Notes under the pieces: model-generated
What the model saw: the letters and a program-made list of their open reading frames with translations, nothing else
Databases searched by the model: none
What the model was told of the DNA's origin: nothing
Made by a program: the position numbers and the translations under genes
In this document: one piece after another, positions 59,301 through 64,000 of the stretch
Layout of the letters: the number at the start of each line of letters is the position of its first letter
How positions within the stretch are numbered: the first letter of the stretch is position 1
NCBI GenBank assembly: GCA_034509425.1
Contig: JAVTVJ010000001.1
Span: 10,497,501-10,561,500, forward strand
Reading direction: 5' to 3'
Source of the DNA: Eopsaltria australis
Taxonomy: Eukaryota > Chordata > Aves > Passeriformes > Petroicidae
DNA: 64,000 nt

Positions 59301-60921
59301 AATATAAGAAAGAGATCAGTATCAAAAGTAACTGTATTGACTCATCAGATCTGATAGTTCTTGTTTCCTTTTTATATTAAGTACTCAGTTATTTAAAATG
59401 AGGATGTTCTACGTTTCAGCTGGTCTTTTCAGTTTAGCCTAGGCTTTTAACTAACTCTTACACTGAGTACAGCAACTATGCATGGGTCCAACTCTCCCTT
59501 TTACCTCAGGAAAAACTACTGCAACTTCACTACACTTGATATGTAGGTACATGGTTTTGTTTATCTTTATTTTGCAGAGATGATCTTGGATTCAGACTTC
59601 TCTCAGAGCAAGTCAGCCATCATCCACCAATCAGTGCTTTCTATGCTGAAGGCTTAAATAACGATTTTGTGTTTCATGGATCAATTTATCCTAAACTCAA
59701 GTTCTGGGGCAAGAGTGTGGAAGCAGAACCAAAAGGCACGATGACTTTGGAGCTTCTTGAGTAAGTGGATCAGTAATAAATGAAAGGGTACAGTGCCTCA
59801 TCCTTGATGATTAGGGTGCACTAGAGTCTCATGACTTGGAATGGACATGTCCAGCACTCAGATCCCAAAATCTGAGGGCAGATCACTTTGTGGGGAGGAG
59901 GGGATGGCAAGATGAAAGGAACTACCATCGTTTCCCCATGTATGATGCTGCATGCTGCTAGTAGCACCAGTGGGGACCTGGGCCTGGATGTTCTCCAAGT
60001 GCCTGGACATCAGTTCTGCTAAAGCCAGCATGCCTGAGTCCTGTTGGCTTTCCTCATATCTTTCCGTGCTAACAGTGACTGCACAAAGTGACTGTTACAA
60101 GGAACTGATAAAATCAGTAGCAATAGGTTAATAAACTTCTTGGGTTTCTTGACTTGTTGTCATGCCCATTTCAAGGCTTGGAATGATGATGGCTTATTGA
60201 AGGACTGACATCCAGTACAAAGATACAGTATTTCAATTTTTATTCCCTTCCCTTAGGCACAATGAAGCCTACACGTGGACAAATCCTACCTGCTGTGTGC
60301 ATAACATTATTGTGGGCAAACTTTGGATCGAGCAGTATGGAAATGTGGAAATAACTAACCATAAGTAAGTTAAGAGTGTGAGTGCTTTCAATTCCTATAA
60401 GTTTGAAAAGCACAAGCATTTGGAAGTAATTAGTGCTCTCTTGTTCTGCCTTCAGAACTGGTGAGAAATGTGTGCTAAGCTTCAAGCCCTGTGGCCTCTT
60501 TGGGAAAGAGCTGCACAAAGTTGAAGGCTACATTCAGGACAAAAGGTAACAGCTTAATTCTACATGGGAAACAAATTACTGCCCTAGGTGCTGGGGGGAG
60601 CTGTAGAACTGAATGCCTTTAACAGAGTCTGTCAAGGGTACAAACCTGCAACAGCAGGGTTATGAATTCCGCAATACCAATAATGGAGTTTTAAAGCTGC
60701 CCTCAAAAGTTCTTTTTTCACATATTTTTGTCTGTAATGGGGAAATAAATCTCTTTAAGCTCCTTTGTAAACTTAGTCTGCTTTCTTTTGACAGCAAAAA
60801 GAAACTCTGTGCGTTGTATGGGAAGTGGACTGAGTGTTTGTACAGTGTTGACCCAGCTACATTCGAAGCTTACAAGAAAAACGACAAGAAAAATACAGAA
60901 GAGAAGAAAAGCAGTAAACAG
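410..60921 (+). CDS. OSBPL1A: OSBPL1A (ORP1L), spliced, 23 coding exons, 3' incomplete
   Basis: Oxysterol-binding protein-related protein 1, long form: a lipid sensor/transfer protein. In characterised vertebrates it sits on late endosomes/lysosomes (ankyrin repeats bind Rab7), contacts the ER through VAP (FFAT motif), and binds cholesterol, oxysterols and phosphoinositides in its C-terminal ORD. The exons listed separately join to 809 codons without a stop; every phase matches. Domain order from the translation: ankyrin repeats at about 47-76, 80-109 and 178-208; PH domain about 238-337; acidic linker about 348-358; coiled coil about 368-400 and 431-463; FFAT core 478-484; ORD from about 540, with LGETYE (632-637) and EQVSHHPP (650-657). 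Human ORP1L is 950 residues, so about 145 C-terminal residues lie beyond the window. ATG 410 is chosen because it matches the family N-terminus (MxTEAEQQLL) directly after a splice acceptor. Identity is recognised from family knowledge; exon borders were read from sequence. Confidence 0.97.
531..5157 (+). other. OSBPL1A: intron 1, no gene seen
   Basis: 4.6 kb, AT-rich. It holds short poly-A/T runs and a G/T-rich low-complexity patch at about 4922-4970 (GGTT and GTTTT units). Small ORFs, such as a 120-codon one on the minus strand at 2256-2618, show no recognisable motif. No clear transposon was identified. Confidence 0.7.
5158..5243 (+). CDS. OSBPL1A: OSBPL1A coding exon 2 (ankyrin repeat 1)
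   Basis: Residues 41-69. Contains the ankyrin signature GWTPLHLACYFGH followed by VVVEDLLK. Acceptor CTTTTAG, donor AAG|GTATAT. Enters in phase 1 (completing Gly) and leaves in phase 0. Ankyrin repeats of ORP1L are the Rab7-binding part of the protein. Confidence 0.96.
5244..7148 (+). other. OSBPL1A: intron 2, no gene seen
   Basis: 1.9 kb, AT-rich. Contains a CAA-rich stretch at about 6800-6849 running into a 16-base poly-C tract at 6850-6865. Nothing else recognised. Confidence 0.7.
6800..6865 (+). repeat. CAA-rich low-complexity tract ending in poly-C (16 C)
   Basis: Direct reading shows A/C-rich sequence with repeated CAA units followed by 16 consecutive C at 6850-6865. It is a homopolymer tract prone to length error and probably variable. 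Confidence 0.85.
7149..7223 (+). CDS. OSBPL1A: OSBPL1A coding exon 3 (ankyrin repeats 1-2)
   Basis: Residues 70-94: AGANVNVLNDMGDTPLHRAA then FTGRK. Completes repeat 1 and opens repeat 2 (GDTPLHRAAFTG). 75 bp, phase 0 on both sides, acceptor TTTAG, donor AAG|GTAAAG. Confidence 0.96.
7224..7984 (+). other. OSBPL1A: intron 3, nothing further seen
   Basis: 761 bp of AT-rich sequence with A and T runs (about 7396-7405 and 7571-7582). No repeat or coding signal recognised. Confidence 0.7.
7985..8096 (+). CDS. OSBPL1A: OSBPL1A coding exon 4 (ankyrin repeat 2 end)
   Basis: Residues 95-131 plus one base. EVVMLLLQHNADASIVNGSG completes ankyrin repeat 2; TAKEVTHDKDIRNMLE follows. Acceptor TTTTTCAG, donor GAAG|GTAACT. 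The open frame runs a few codons into the intron, but the strong donor and exon 5 similarity define the edge. Confidence 0.96.
8097..9177 (+). other. OSBPL1A: intron 4, nothing further seen
   Basis: 1.08 kb of AT-rich sequence. It ends in a pyrimidine-rich tract and the tandem acceptor AACAGCAG described under exon 5. Confidence 0.7.
9178..9263 (+). CDS. OSBPL1A: OSBPL1A coding exon 5 (inter-repeat helices)
   Basis: Residues 132-160: AVERTQERKLEELLLGAARE then GETGKLTAL. Acceptor is AACAG|CAG, a NAGNAG pair. Using the first AG gives E-A-V-E-R, matching the family; the second AG would drop Ala132. Donor TTG|GTAAGA. Phase 1 in, phase 0 out. Confidence 0.95.
9781..9940 (-). mobile_element. CR1 LINE fragment (diverged), antisense
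   Basis: On the + strand it reads GATCTAGTCCAGCTCCTG, then CTAGAGCAGATTACTTCAGG, then TCTGGGTTTTGAA. This is the order seen in the reverse complement of avian CR1 3' ends. Short and diverged; the ends are approximate. Confidence 0.65.
10291..10337. repeat. 11-bp perfect inverted repeat
   Basis: AGTGCATTAAT (10291-10301) pairs perfectly with ATTAATGCACT (10327-10337) across a 25-nt spacer that itself contains ACAATTGT. A possible hairpin or cruciform of unknown role. Confidence 0.7.
11481..11545 (-). mobile_element. CR1 LINE 3'-end fragment, antisense
   Basis: The + strand reads AATGGTTTGGGCTGGAAGGG, then GATCATCCAGTCCAACC. This is the diagnostic reverse complement of the avian CR1 3' terminus. 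Only the terminal tens of bases are present. Confidence 0.8.
12288..12432 (+). CDS. OSBPL1A: OSBPL1A coding exon 6 (ankyrin repeat 3)
   Basis: Residues 161-208 plus one base. LNKRKPPDINCTDQ leads into MGNTPLHCAAYRAHKHCALK, LLKNGADPKIRNKN, a complete third ankyrin repeat. Acceptor TTTTTTTCCAG, donor AATG|GTGAGT. Confidence 0.96.
12433..13163 (+). other. OSBPL1A: intron 6, nothing further seen
   Basis: 731 bp. Two overlapping open frames begin near the 5' end (12444 and 12505) but lack recognisable domains. They are read as chance ORFs. Confidence 0.7.
13164..13231 (+). CDS. OSBPL1A: OSBPL1A coding exon 7
   Basis: Residues 209-231: DQTPLDLAQGAEMKLILAG then KTGK. Acceptor AAACAG, donor AAAG|GTAGGA. 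The end of the third repeat region and linker to the PH domain. At its 3' end this protein has KTGK where human has NK, a two-residue length difference. A GTAAAA-type donor lies 14 bp inside the exon at 13218. Confidence 0.94.
13312..13356 (+). CDS. OSBPL1A: OSBPL1A coding exon 8 (PH domain start)
   Basis: A 45-bp microexon-like exon, residues 232-246: VINKPLRRYEGLLWK. The YEGxLWK motif is the first beta strand of the PH domain. Acceptor TTTCTTTGCAG, donor AAG|GTATGT; phase 0 on both sides. It follows an 80-bp intron. Confidence 0.95.
14162..14740 (+). mobile_element. putative avian LTR-type repeat (unclassified)
   Basis: A block with higher GC and a different texture from the flanking AT-rich intron. 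It starts at a TGTAAAATATTC-like edge and runs through LTR-style phrases (for example AACAAAGGAACCCCTGGG and GACACCACAAGTCCCTGTG). I could not see a target-site duplication, and the 3' end is uncertain. It resembles an ERV long terminal repeat by style only. Confidence 0.4.
14772..14805 (+). repeat. interrupted poly-T tract
   Basis: About 34 bases of nearly pure T, broken only by G, directly upstream of the exon 9 acceptor. It acts as an extreme polypyrimidine tract and may be the A-tail of an antisense retro-insertion. Confidence 0.8.
14810..14883 (+). CDS. OSBPL1A: OSBPL1A coding exon 9 (PH domain)
   Basis: Residues 247-270 plus two bases: SSRFFGWRLYWIVLEHGVLS then WYRR. The WxxxW..L pattern fits PH beta strands 2-4. 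Acceptor TTTTTGTAG after the poly-T tract, donor ACA|GTAAGT. Phase 2 out, joined across a 76-bp intron. Confidence 0.96.
14960..15023 (+). CDS. OSBPL1A: OSBPL1A coding exon 10 (PH domain)
   Basis: Completes Gln271, then ADAVNNDHRQGCKHLTQAVC and Thr. Acceptor TTTCAAAG at 14958-14959. The alternative AG two bases on would give an immediate stop, so 14960 is the edge. Donor ACG|GTAGGA. Residues 271-292. Confidence 0.95.
15024..15958 (+). other. OSBPL1A: intron 10, nothing further seen
   Basis: 935 bp of AT-rich sequence without a recognised repeat. Confidence 0.65.
15959..16060 (+). CDS. OSBPL1A: OSBPL1A coding exon 11 (PH domain)
   Basis: Residues 293-326: VKSTDSCFFSVRCFDDTVHR, FKIPKNSLPSQTRE. 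These are the last beta strands of the PH domain. 102 bp, phase 0 on both sides, acceptor TGCTCTAG, donor GAG|GTAATA. Confidence 0.96.
16061..17522 (+). other. OSBPL1A: intron 11 with sense CR1
   Basis: 1.46 kb; about a third is a sense-strand CR1 copy (16578-17090). The remainder is AT-rich. Confidence 0.75.
16578..17090 (+). mobile_element. CR1 LINE fragment, sense, 3' end
   Basis: Reads GGAGTGCTGTGTCCAGTTCT, then GGGCTCCTCACAACAAGAGA, ending GGAGTGGATGACCTTCAGAG, TCTGTGATCC. These are the successive landmarks of avian CR1 3' halves. It is 5'-truncated, as usual for CR1, and the reading frame is degenerate. The 90-codon ORF at 16728-17000 lies inside it and is not a gene. Confidence 0.85.
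17523..17645 (+). CDS. OSBPL1A: OSBPL1A coding exon 12 (PH C-helix, acidic linker)
   Basis: Residues 327-367. SWLEAIEDHSAYSTHYC contains the invariant PH C-terminal-helix Trp (W328). Then QEQLSSDDEDDAVSVTDLQD, an acidic low-complexity linker. Acceptor TTTCCTTTCCAG, donor AAA|GTATGT, phase 0. Confidence 0.96.
17646..19437 (+). other. OSBPL1A: intron 12 with sense CR1
   Basis: 1.8 kb with a sense CR1 copy at about 18340-18967. The rest is AT-rich with no other recognised element. Confidence 0.75.
18340..18967 (+). mobile_element. CR1 LINE fragment, sense, with intact-looking 3' end
   Basis: Landmarks in order: GAAGACCAACTGCATCCTGG, GTGTCGCCAGCAGGGCAAGG, CACCTGGAGTGCTGCATCC, GAAGAAATTCTTTACTCAGA, GCAACCTGGGCTAGTGGAAA, and the 3' signature CTAGATGATCATTAAGGTCC. 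5'-truncated; ends are approximate. A small AT-rich interruption is seen at about 18655-18715. Confidence 0.92.
19438..19519 (+). CDS. OSBPL1A: OSBPL1A coding exon 13 (coiled-coil linker)
   Basis: Residues 368-394 plus one base: KAQACQQRLSKEVSDFLAMV then KSLDSAK. Predicted amphipathic helix with hydrophobic heptad spacing. Acceptor GTCTTTCAG, donor AAAAG|GTAAAG. Confidence 0.95.
19520..22119 (+). other. OSBPL1A: intron 13, no gene seen
   Basis: 2.6 kb of AT-rich sequence with short A and T runs. No transposon or coding signal was recognised. Confidence 0.65.
22120..22226 (+). CDS. OSBPL1A: OSBPL1A coding exon 14
   Basis: Completes Gly395, then ISSPLLQKVDVVSEVSQETC, EALAECLNLFTKQEG (to residue 430). 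Acceptor GTGCTTTCAG, donor GGG|GTATGT. Helical linker between PH and FFAT. The last exon before the 19.8-kb intron. Confidence 0.95.
24441..24453. promoter_or_regulatory. palindromic GTCTG/CAGAC site in CpG island
   Basis: GGTCTGTCAGACC is a perfect 6-bp inverted repeat around a central T, immediately downstream of the GC boxes. The GTCT/AGAC half sites resemble Smad-binding elements. Function is unproven. Confidence 0.4.
24454..24774 (+). other. OSBPL1A: candidate non-coding first exon of short isoform
   Basis: The CpG island ends in a good donor, CGCG|GTATGT (24775-24780). An exon starting somewhere downstream of the GC boxes and ending at 24774 would splice to exon 15 at 42033, giving a 5'UTR for ORP1S. 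The 5' edge is arbitrary; only the donor is read from sequence. Confidence 0.35.
25263..25284 (+). repeat. (TTTA)n microsatellite
   Basis: About five tandem TTTA units read directly. Confidence 0.85.
31285..31665 (-). mobile_element. CR1 LINE fragment, antisense
   Basis: The + strand begins ATGGCTGAGGTTAGAAGGGA and CTCTGGTCCATCCCCCCTGC, then GCTCAGGACCATGTCCAGAT, AGGGAATTTCCTTCCTTTCA, and ends near CTCTAGTTTGAACAATCC. These are reverse-complement landmarks of avian CR1. About 380 bp, 5'-truncated. Confidence 0.93.
40038..40061. repeat. 10-bp perfect hairpin
   Basis: TTTAGTCACA, loop CAAA, TGTGACTAAA: a perfect stem read directly. Deep intronic; role unknown. Confidence 0.75.
41284..41310 (+). 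repeat. poly-A tract (27 A)
   Basis: 27 uninterrupted A. Upstream sequence (41220-41283) is moderately GC-rich but not recognised as a retrogene or SINE. Confidence 0.85.
42033..42195 (+). CDS. OSBPL1A: OSBPL1A coding exon 15 (coiled coil and FFAT motif)
   Basis: Residues 431-484 plus one base. VRNFKLEHEQEKNKILSEAL and ETLATEHHELEQSL form a charged coiled coil. Then SILSEEQFYDAVS, with the FFAT core QFYDAVS at 478-484; human ORP1L has EFYDALS. The acidic flank continues in exon 16 (DSESEKS). FFAT motifs bind the MSP domain of ER VAP proteins. Acceptor CTTATAG, donor TCAG|GTAAGT. It would also be the first shared exon if the intron-14 promoter is used. Confidence 0.96.
42055..42093 (+). other. 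candidate uORF in ORP1S leader
   Basis: ATG at 42055 in the +1 frame relative to the ORP1L frame opens a 12-codon ORF ending at TAG 42091-42093. It matters only if a short transcript begins 5' of exon 15. A second, two-codon uORF (ATG AAC TAG) starts at 42115 in CACC context. Confidence 0.3.
42196..49211 (+). other. OSBPL1A: intron 15, no gene seen
   Basis: 7.0 kb of AT-rich sequence with a short TA repeat at about 48041-48052 and G-rich patches near 43800. No transposon or extra exon was recognised. Confidence 0.65.
49212..49368 (+). CDS. OSBPL1A: OSBPL1A coding exon 16 (linker; short-isoform starts)
   Basis: Completes Asp485, then SESEKSLSGFETTAAYSLED, SMDSKDTITSS, MSEEKVCGSGETLSNGIKKH. 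Residues 485-536 plus two bases. The MSEEK methionine (codon at 49307, residue 517) corresponds to the known ORP1S start (human Met514). A further in-frame ATG lies at 49277 (residue 507). Ser/Glu-rich, diverging from human in the middle. Acceptor TTCTTTTGCAG, donor CACAG|GTAGGA. Confidence 0.95.
49369..54260 (+). other. OSBPL1A: intron 16, tandem duplication, no gene seen
   Basis: 4.9 kb of AT-rich sequence. Contains a 38-bp imperfect tandem duplication (50801-50876) and an interrupted T-tract (about 51752-51776). The 148-codon ORF at 51711-52157 starts across the T-tract and has no recognisable domain. Confidence 0.7.
50801..50876 (+). repeat. 38-bp tandem duplication, two copies
   Basis: GAATGTATGGCCATATTTTA... 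at 50801-50838 is repeated as GAATATATGGCTGTATTTTA... at 50839-50876, with 7 mismatches in 38 and no gap. An old local duplication. Confidence 0.8.
54261..54336 (+). CDS. OSBPL1A: OSBPL1A coding exon 17 (ORD entry)
   Basis: Completes Arg537, then TSLPSPMFSRNDFSIWSILR, KCIGM (to 562). Highly conserved lid region of the ORD. Acceptor TTTCCACAG, donor ATG|GTAGGT. Confidence 0.96.
54337..55774 (+). other. OSBPL1A: intron 17, nothing further seen
   Basis: 1.4 kb of AT-rich sequence; no recognised repeat or additional exon. Confidence 0.65.
55775..55909 (+). CDS. OSBPL1A: OSBPL1A coding exon 18 (ORD)
   Basis: Residues 563-607: ELSKITMPVIFNEPLSFLQR, LTEYMEHTYLIHKASSLSST, IERMQ. The ELSKITMPV and NEPLSFLQR signatures are typical of ORP ORDs. 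135 bp, phase 0 on both sides, acceptor TGCATCAG, donor CAG|GTACCT. Confidence 0.97.
56044..56604 (+). mobile_element. ERV long terminal repeat, sense (ERVL-like)
   Basis: 561 bp from TGTCCTGGTTTCC to GGTTAAACCACAACA, with TG...CA termini. A TATA-like TACATAAA lies at 56321-56328 and an ATTAAA poly-A signal at 56471-56476. It is followed by TGGCACCCCAC, a plausible decayed primer-binding site. The style matches abundant avian ERVL-type LTRs; exact family not determined. Confidence 0.85.
56605..58189 (+). pseudogene. decayed ERV internal region (gag-like relic)
   Basis: 1585 bp following the sense LTR and its primer-binding-like site. The sequence resembles the 5' internal/gag part of avian ERVL-like elements, for example around 57200-57240 and 57760-58130. 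It has many stops and indels; the longest open frame is about 103 codons (56763-57074). No pol or env is present. It breaks off at the antisense LTR. Non-functional; identified by resemblance only. Confidence 0.65.
58190..58702 (-). mobile_element. ERV long terminal repeat, antisense
   Basis: 513 bp. Read on the minus strand it starts TGTCCTGGTTTCTGCTGGGA at 58702 and ends near GGTGACA at 58190. A TATATAAA box lies at 58431-58438 (minus strand). Its 5' quarter and the GGGATATTCC region are clearly related to the sense LTR at 56044, but the two differ elsewhere, so they are related subfamilies. The 5-bp flanks (AGGAC and TCTGT) do not match, so no target-site duplication is visible. Confidence 0.85.
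58783..58880 (+). CDS. OSBPL1A: OSBPL1A coding exon 19 (ORD, LGETYE)
   Basis: Residues 608-639 plus two bases: CVAAFAVSAVASQWERTGKP, FNPLLGETYELI. FNPLLGETYE is the ORP family fingerprint at the sterol-pocket entrance. Acceptor TTTCTGAGCAG, donor TCAG|GTAATG. Confidence 0.97.
58881..59577 (+). other. OSBPL1A: intron 19, nothing further seen
   Basis: 697 bp of AT-rich sequence; no recognised repeat. Confidence 0.65.
59578..59760 (+). CDS. OSBPL1A: OSBPL1A coding exon 20 (ORD, EQVSHHPP)
   Basis: Completes Arg640, then DDLGFRLLSEQVSHHPPISA, FYAEGLNNDFVFHGSIYPKL, KFWGKSVEAEPKGTMTLELL. The family-defining EQVSHHPP is at 650-657 (59606-59629); the His pair (654-655) is the phosphoinositide-contact site in ORPs. 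Acceptor TTTTGCAG, donor TTGA|GTAAGT. Residues 640-701. Confidence 0.98.
59761..60256 (+). other. OSBPL1A: intron 20, nothing further seen
   Basis: 496 bp; no recognised element. Confidence 0.65.
60257..60364 (+). CDS. OSBPL1A: OSBPL1A coding exon 21 (ORD)
   Basis: Completes Glu701, then HNEAYTWTNPTCCVHNIIVG, KLWIEQYGNVEITNH. NPxCCVHNIIVGKLWIE is strongly conserved in the ORD beta barrel. Acceptor TTCCCTTAG, donor CATAA|GTAAGT. Confidence 0.97.
60456..60545 (+). CDS. OSBPL1A: OSBPL1A coding exon 22 (ORD)
   Basis: Completes Lys737, then TGEKCVLSFKPCGLFGKELH, KVEGYIQDK. Acceptor TGCCTTCAG, donor AAAAG|GTAACA. Separated from exon 21 by only 91 bp. Confidence 0.97.
60795..60921 (+). CDS. OSBPL1A: OSBPL1A coding exon 23 (ORD), last in window
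   Basis: Completes Ser767, then KKKLCALYGKWTECLYSVDP, ATFEAYKKNDKKNTEEKKSS, KQ (809). Acceptor TTTTGACAG, donor CAG|GTATTA, phase 0. The frame stays open for four codons into the intron before TAA. An upstream ATG-started reading frame from 60613 is only intron plus this exon. Confidence 0.96.
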
Positions 60922-63900
60922 GTATTAATCATGTAAAGAGACAGGATCTCAAAAGCATGATAAGACAGCTAAATATTCTAGTAGCATTTAAGAACATTGA
61001 TTTCTTTCACTTTTCTTCTCTTTCCTAGTAGGATACAAAACAGATTGGATGAGTACCAATATTAAAGGATAAAATGCTTTTCTTCTCTTGGATTTGTATT
61101 CAAACTTCCCAAAACTTGGTGTGATCTAAATACTGTCTAGTTTGTTACCTGCCTCTTCCTCCCAAATTACATGGAGGAAATAACATCTGCATTAGTTGGG
61201 CCATTTCTGATCATGTATTCAACATATTCTAGTGGGAGGATTTTGATTCTTAGAAGCAGGACTGTTTCTTAACTTGATAGAAGATGGTATTTTCCAGCTT
61301 TTACAAGGAATTTTTTTATTGCTTTCTATTAAATTTTCACAACTATAGAAGTGCTGGCATTTTTTTATTTTTCTTCACAATTGATTTTTTTTTTTTTCTC
61401 TTGTGAAAAAACCTCACTCCTAATTCTTCCAAACTTCTGGTCAGCAGTAAGCTTTTTGTTTAGGATGAATTATGATGGTGACAACATACAGCTTGGTGAA
61501 GAACAGTCACTCAGATAGTAGTTTAAAACACGGATTGTTCCTTTTTGGTGATTGCAGCCAGGTTTTTTTTTGTTTGGGTGTTGATAGTTTCTGAAGAAAC
61601 TTAAGAAGAAAAGAGATGGAGAACTCTGAAAGCAGTTGTGCCTCTGCAGGTTCAGATTGTTGCTGTATCTGAGCTTGCTTCAGTGCTTGTCAACAGGAGA
61701 GTGGTAAAGCACTGGGGATTGCTGCTTCTCTGGGAGTCTGGCGCAGTGAACTCTAGGGAGAAGAAACAAAGAAGAACACACCCTGTGTCTTTGTTCGGCT
61801 GCCCATTTGCATTTTCCAACAATGCTCAAGATGATCATTGCTTTTCACTTTGGAATGGAGCATCCTGTTTTGTAAAGCTCAAGCTGCAGTGTTGCTCTCA
61901 CTCCAGGAAAAAGCTTTTCCTACTTAATTAACAGAACCTTTCTATGTAGAAAATTGAAGGCTCTGTAGTGCTAGGTATGAACCAGGTACAGTCTATGTTG
62001 AATATGTACTCTCACTACCCTTTGTCTCTGAGGAGCTGCTATCCTGTGGCTTTGGAGCATTTAGGTGAGCCAAGTCTCACATATAATATCTGGATGTGGT
62101 TTGTCCCTTCATGGTAGTGAAGGATTCATTTAGGCACGAAAGTACATGGTTTTTTAAACTTCTAATTAGAATTTTCAGATTTATGTAGTTGTTTTCCAGC
62201 TATTACTTCATGCTGCGTTGCTACTAATCAAGAAATGCTTCTGCCTCCCCTGAGGGAACCTGCTCAGATGACAGTCCTTTTGCAACTTACCCTAGATTTT
62301 CCCCTGAATCCCTTTCATTTTTATAGGAATAAAACCTAGGGGGAAGTAATTTTTCAGGGAACTAGACAAGCCTTTGTGTATGCAAAATGATATTTTACTA
62401 ACATCAGAAGAGTTATAGTAGACCCACAGTTAGACCAGGATGGTTCTGCTCTGAATGAATTGGAGTCTTTTTTTAATCAAGATGAAGCATTTTATGCAGA
62501 ATTTTCGGTGCAAATACATGGAAGAGAATAACATAGGCACCAGCAACTGCCCTCACATGTGCCTCATTTACAGACACCTCATTTACAGAGGTCTTGCTTT
62601 GGCAGGTCTGTTAACTATCCTCACAGCAATATACTGAACAGTTGAGTAGCGCTGAGTATAAAATATGGATGAGTGTGACAAAAGCACATGAAAATCCACA
62701 TTTTACCTATTTCTCTGTAATTCTTACATTATTTTAAGGTCTTGTATCCAACAAGGCAGAAATTGCGTTGCGTATTGTAGCCTTTCTACAAAAGGCTTGG
62801 AGTTCAACAGTCTGATATTGAATTGTCTTTGTTTTGATACAAGGATAACTTTCTGATGTGTTCTGCTTCAAATTCTCAATTTCTGAAGGATTGATCAGGA
62901 TCATTTAAAAAACAGAACAATCGGATGCCAGCATAGCTCAGATATAGTCAACTCAAAGCCCTATTTGTCTTCCTAAGAGCTGAAGGGCTGAACCTGGTCT
63001 GCATATTGTTTTGCTGACTGTTCATTATTAAAAGCACAGTAAGGGCTCCTCAGTGAAGCAGAATCCTTGCTATTTCTGATTTTCTTGGAAGCCTAACACG
63101 TGAATAATCTCAGAGGACAACTGAGTGCACGTTAGGTACTGGATGTTTTTAGTGTTACCTGATGCAACCATGGGAGAGCAAAGCTTATTAGCAGCGGGAT
63201 TAAAGCTGCTGGCTGTGGCCAAAGTATTTAAAGCATTAGTTGCCTTTAAGTTTGGCTTTAATCTCCGGTGATCTCTGAAACATGCTGGTGTTTTTAGCTG
63301 TGATTGTGACACCAAGTTTTCTTGGGAGACCCTTATTCATTGTCCAGCATGGCTTTAGTTCAGTCTTCCAACATCTGCTTCTGTGGTGGAATTAATGTCA
63401 GCAGCACCAGAGCCCAGCTGCTTTAAAGCTGTGTGTAAAATGGGAAATGGTTTAGAACTAGTTCAGGTTACACCTACTCTGTGATCACGAGTTACTCTCT
63501 ACTGCTCCAGTAACCCTTTGTGGAGTTTTTCCTTTCTGAGAAAAGCATTTCCCAGTCCTGTGGCTACAGCTGCCTCAGGCCCTATGTGTCGGCCTTCATA
63601 GCCTTCCCAGAAGATGCAGCTAATTTAGAATATTCGTATCACATTTGCAGTTTGCCATTTCAGTAGTTCAGTGGCTAATGGAAAGGAAGGTTCCTCTGGG
63701 CACAGAGCAGTAGGAAGGGCTTTCTGTTGGGCACAAACTGGGAAGCATCTGCATTATGTGCTGGTATTTCTTTGTTGTGGAAGGATGAGGAATGTGGATT
63801 CTATTCTTCACCTTTAATGAAGCAGTAATGAAGTTAAGTATCAGGCATGAAAATGGTTGTACTTGAGGAAACAGGATGACTCTGAGGTGGAAAAATTGAC

Positions 63901-64000
63901 ATTGCTTAACGCTTGAACATCCAGCTTACATCTACAAAGACGTTGATGCAAGAAACTGTTGGTAGTATTCCACTGTGAGGGAATTGGGACTATGTGTGCT
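60922..64000 (+). other. OSBPL1A: intron 23, open at window end
   Basis: 3.1 kb of AT-rich sequence. I looked for the next conserved ORP1 segment and found none, so the remaining 3' exons lie downstream. No transposon was recognised. Confidence 0.7.

Noticed and set aside
61024..61075. Possible next OSBPL1A exon (ATGAGTACC, resembling the start of the next human segment)
   Set aside because: Only three residues match. A stop follows after seven codons and there is no AG directly before the ATG. The true next exon appears to lie beyond the window.

Overview
This is vertebrate, almost certainly avian, nuclear DNA. It is AT-rich, intron-rich sequence with no bacterial or viral gene layout. It carries several CR1 LINE fragments of the kind typical of bird genomes and an endogenous-retrovirus LTR/gag relic whose sequence style matches avian ERVL-like families. 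Essentially the whole window is one gene on the + strand, OSBPL1A (oxysterol-binding protein-like 1A, protein ORP1). I assembled 23 coding exons from splice sites, reading phase and similarity to the ORP1 family. Together they give 809 uninterrupted codons (410..60921, 2427 nt of CDS). Every exon junction keeps phase and has GT-AG borders. The gene is open at both ends: sequence 5' of 408 is a 5'UTR-side intron, and the last roughly 145 codons (end of the sterol-binding domain plus C-terminus) lie beyond 64000.

Layout: 408-13231 encodes three ankyrin repeats (exons 1-7). 13312-17645 encodes the PH domain and an acidic linker (exons 8-12). 19438-22226 and 42033-42195 encode coiled-coil linker sequence, ending in the FFAT motif. 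49212-54336 encodes the low-complexity linker and the entry to the OSBP-related domain (ORD). 55775-60921 encodes most of the ORD, including the LGETYE and EQVSHHPP signatures. The long isoform (ORP1L) is known from other vertebrates to sit on late endosomes through ankyrin-Rab7 binding, to contact ER VAP proteins through FFAT, and to sense or transfer cholesterol and phosphoinositides through the ORD.

The most distinctive non-coding element is a CpG island at about 24.05-24.79 kb, deep in the 19.8-kb intron 14. It ends in a good splice donor and lies exactly where a promoter for the short, ORD-only isoform (ORP1S) is expected. Exon 16 then supplies two in-frame Met codons for the short protein, the upstream one in the stronger Kozak context. 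Other notable points are a Glu-to-Gln change at position 1 of the FFAT core, a NAGNAG acceptor at exon 5, a pair of oppositely oriented related ERV LTRs in intron 18 with a decayed gag remnant between them, an LTR-like GC-richer block in intron 8, and very small introns inside a gene of more than 60 kb. I found no second protein-coding gene, tRNA, rRNA or CRISPR. I do not see a novel system here: it is a conserved vertebrate gene with some lineage-specific features.
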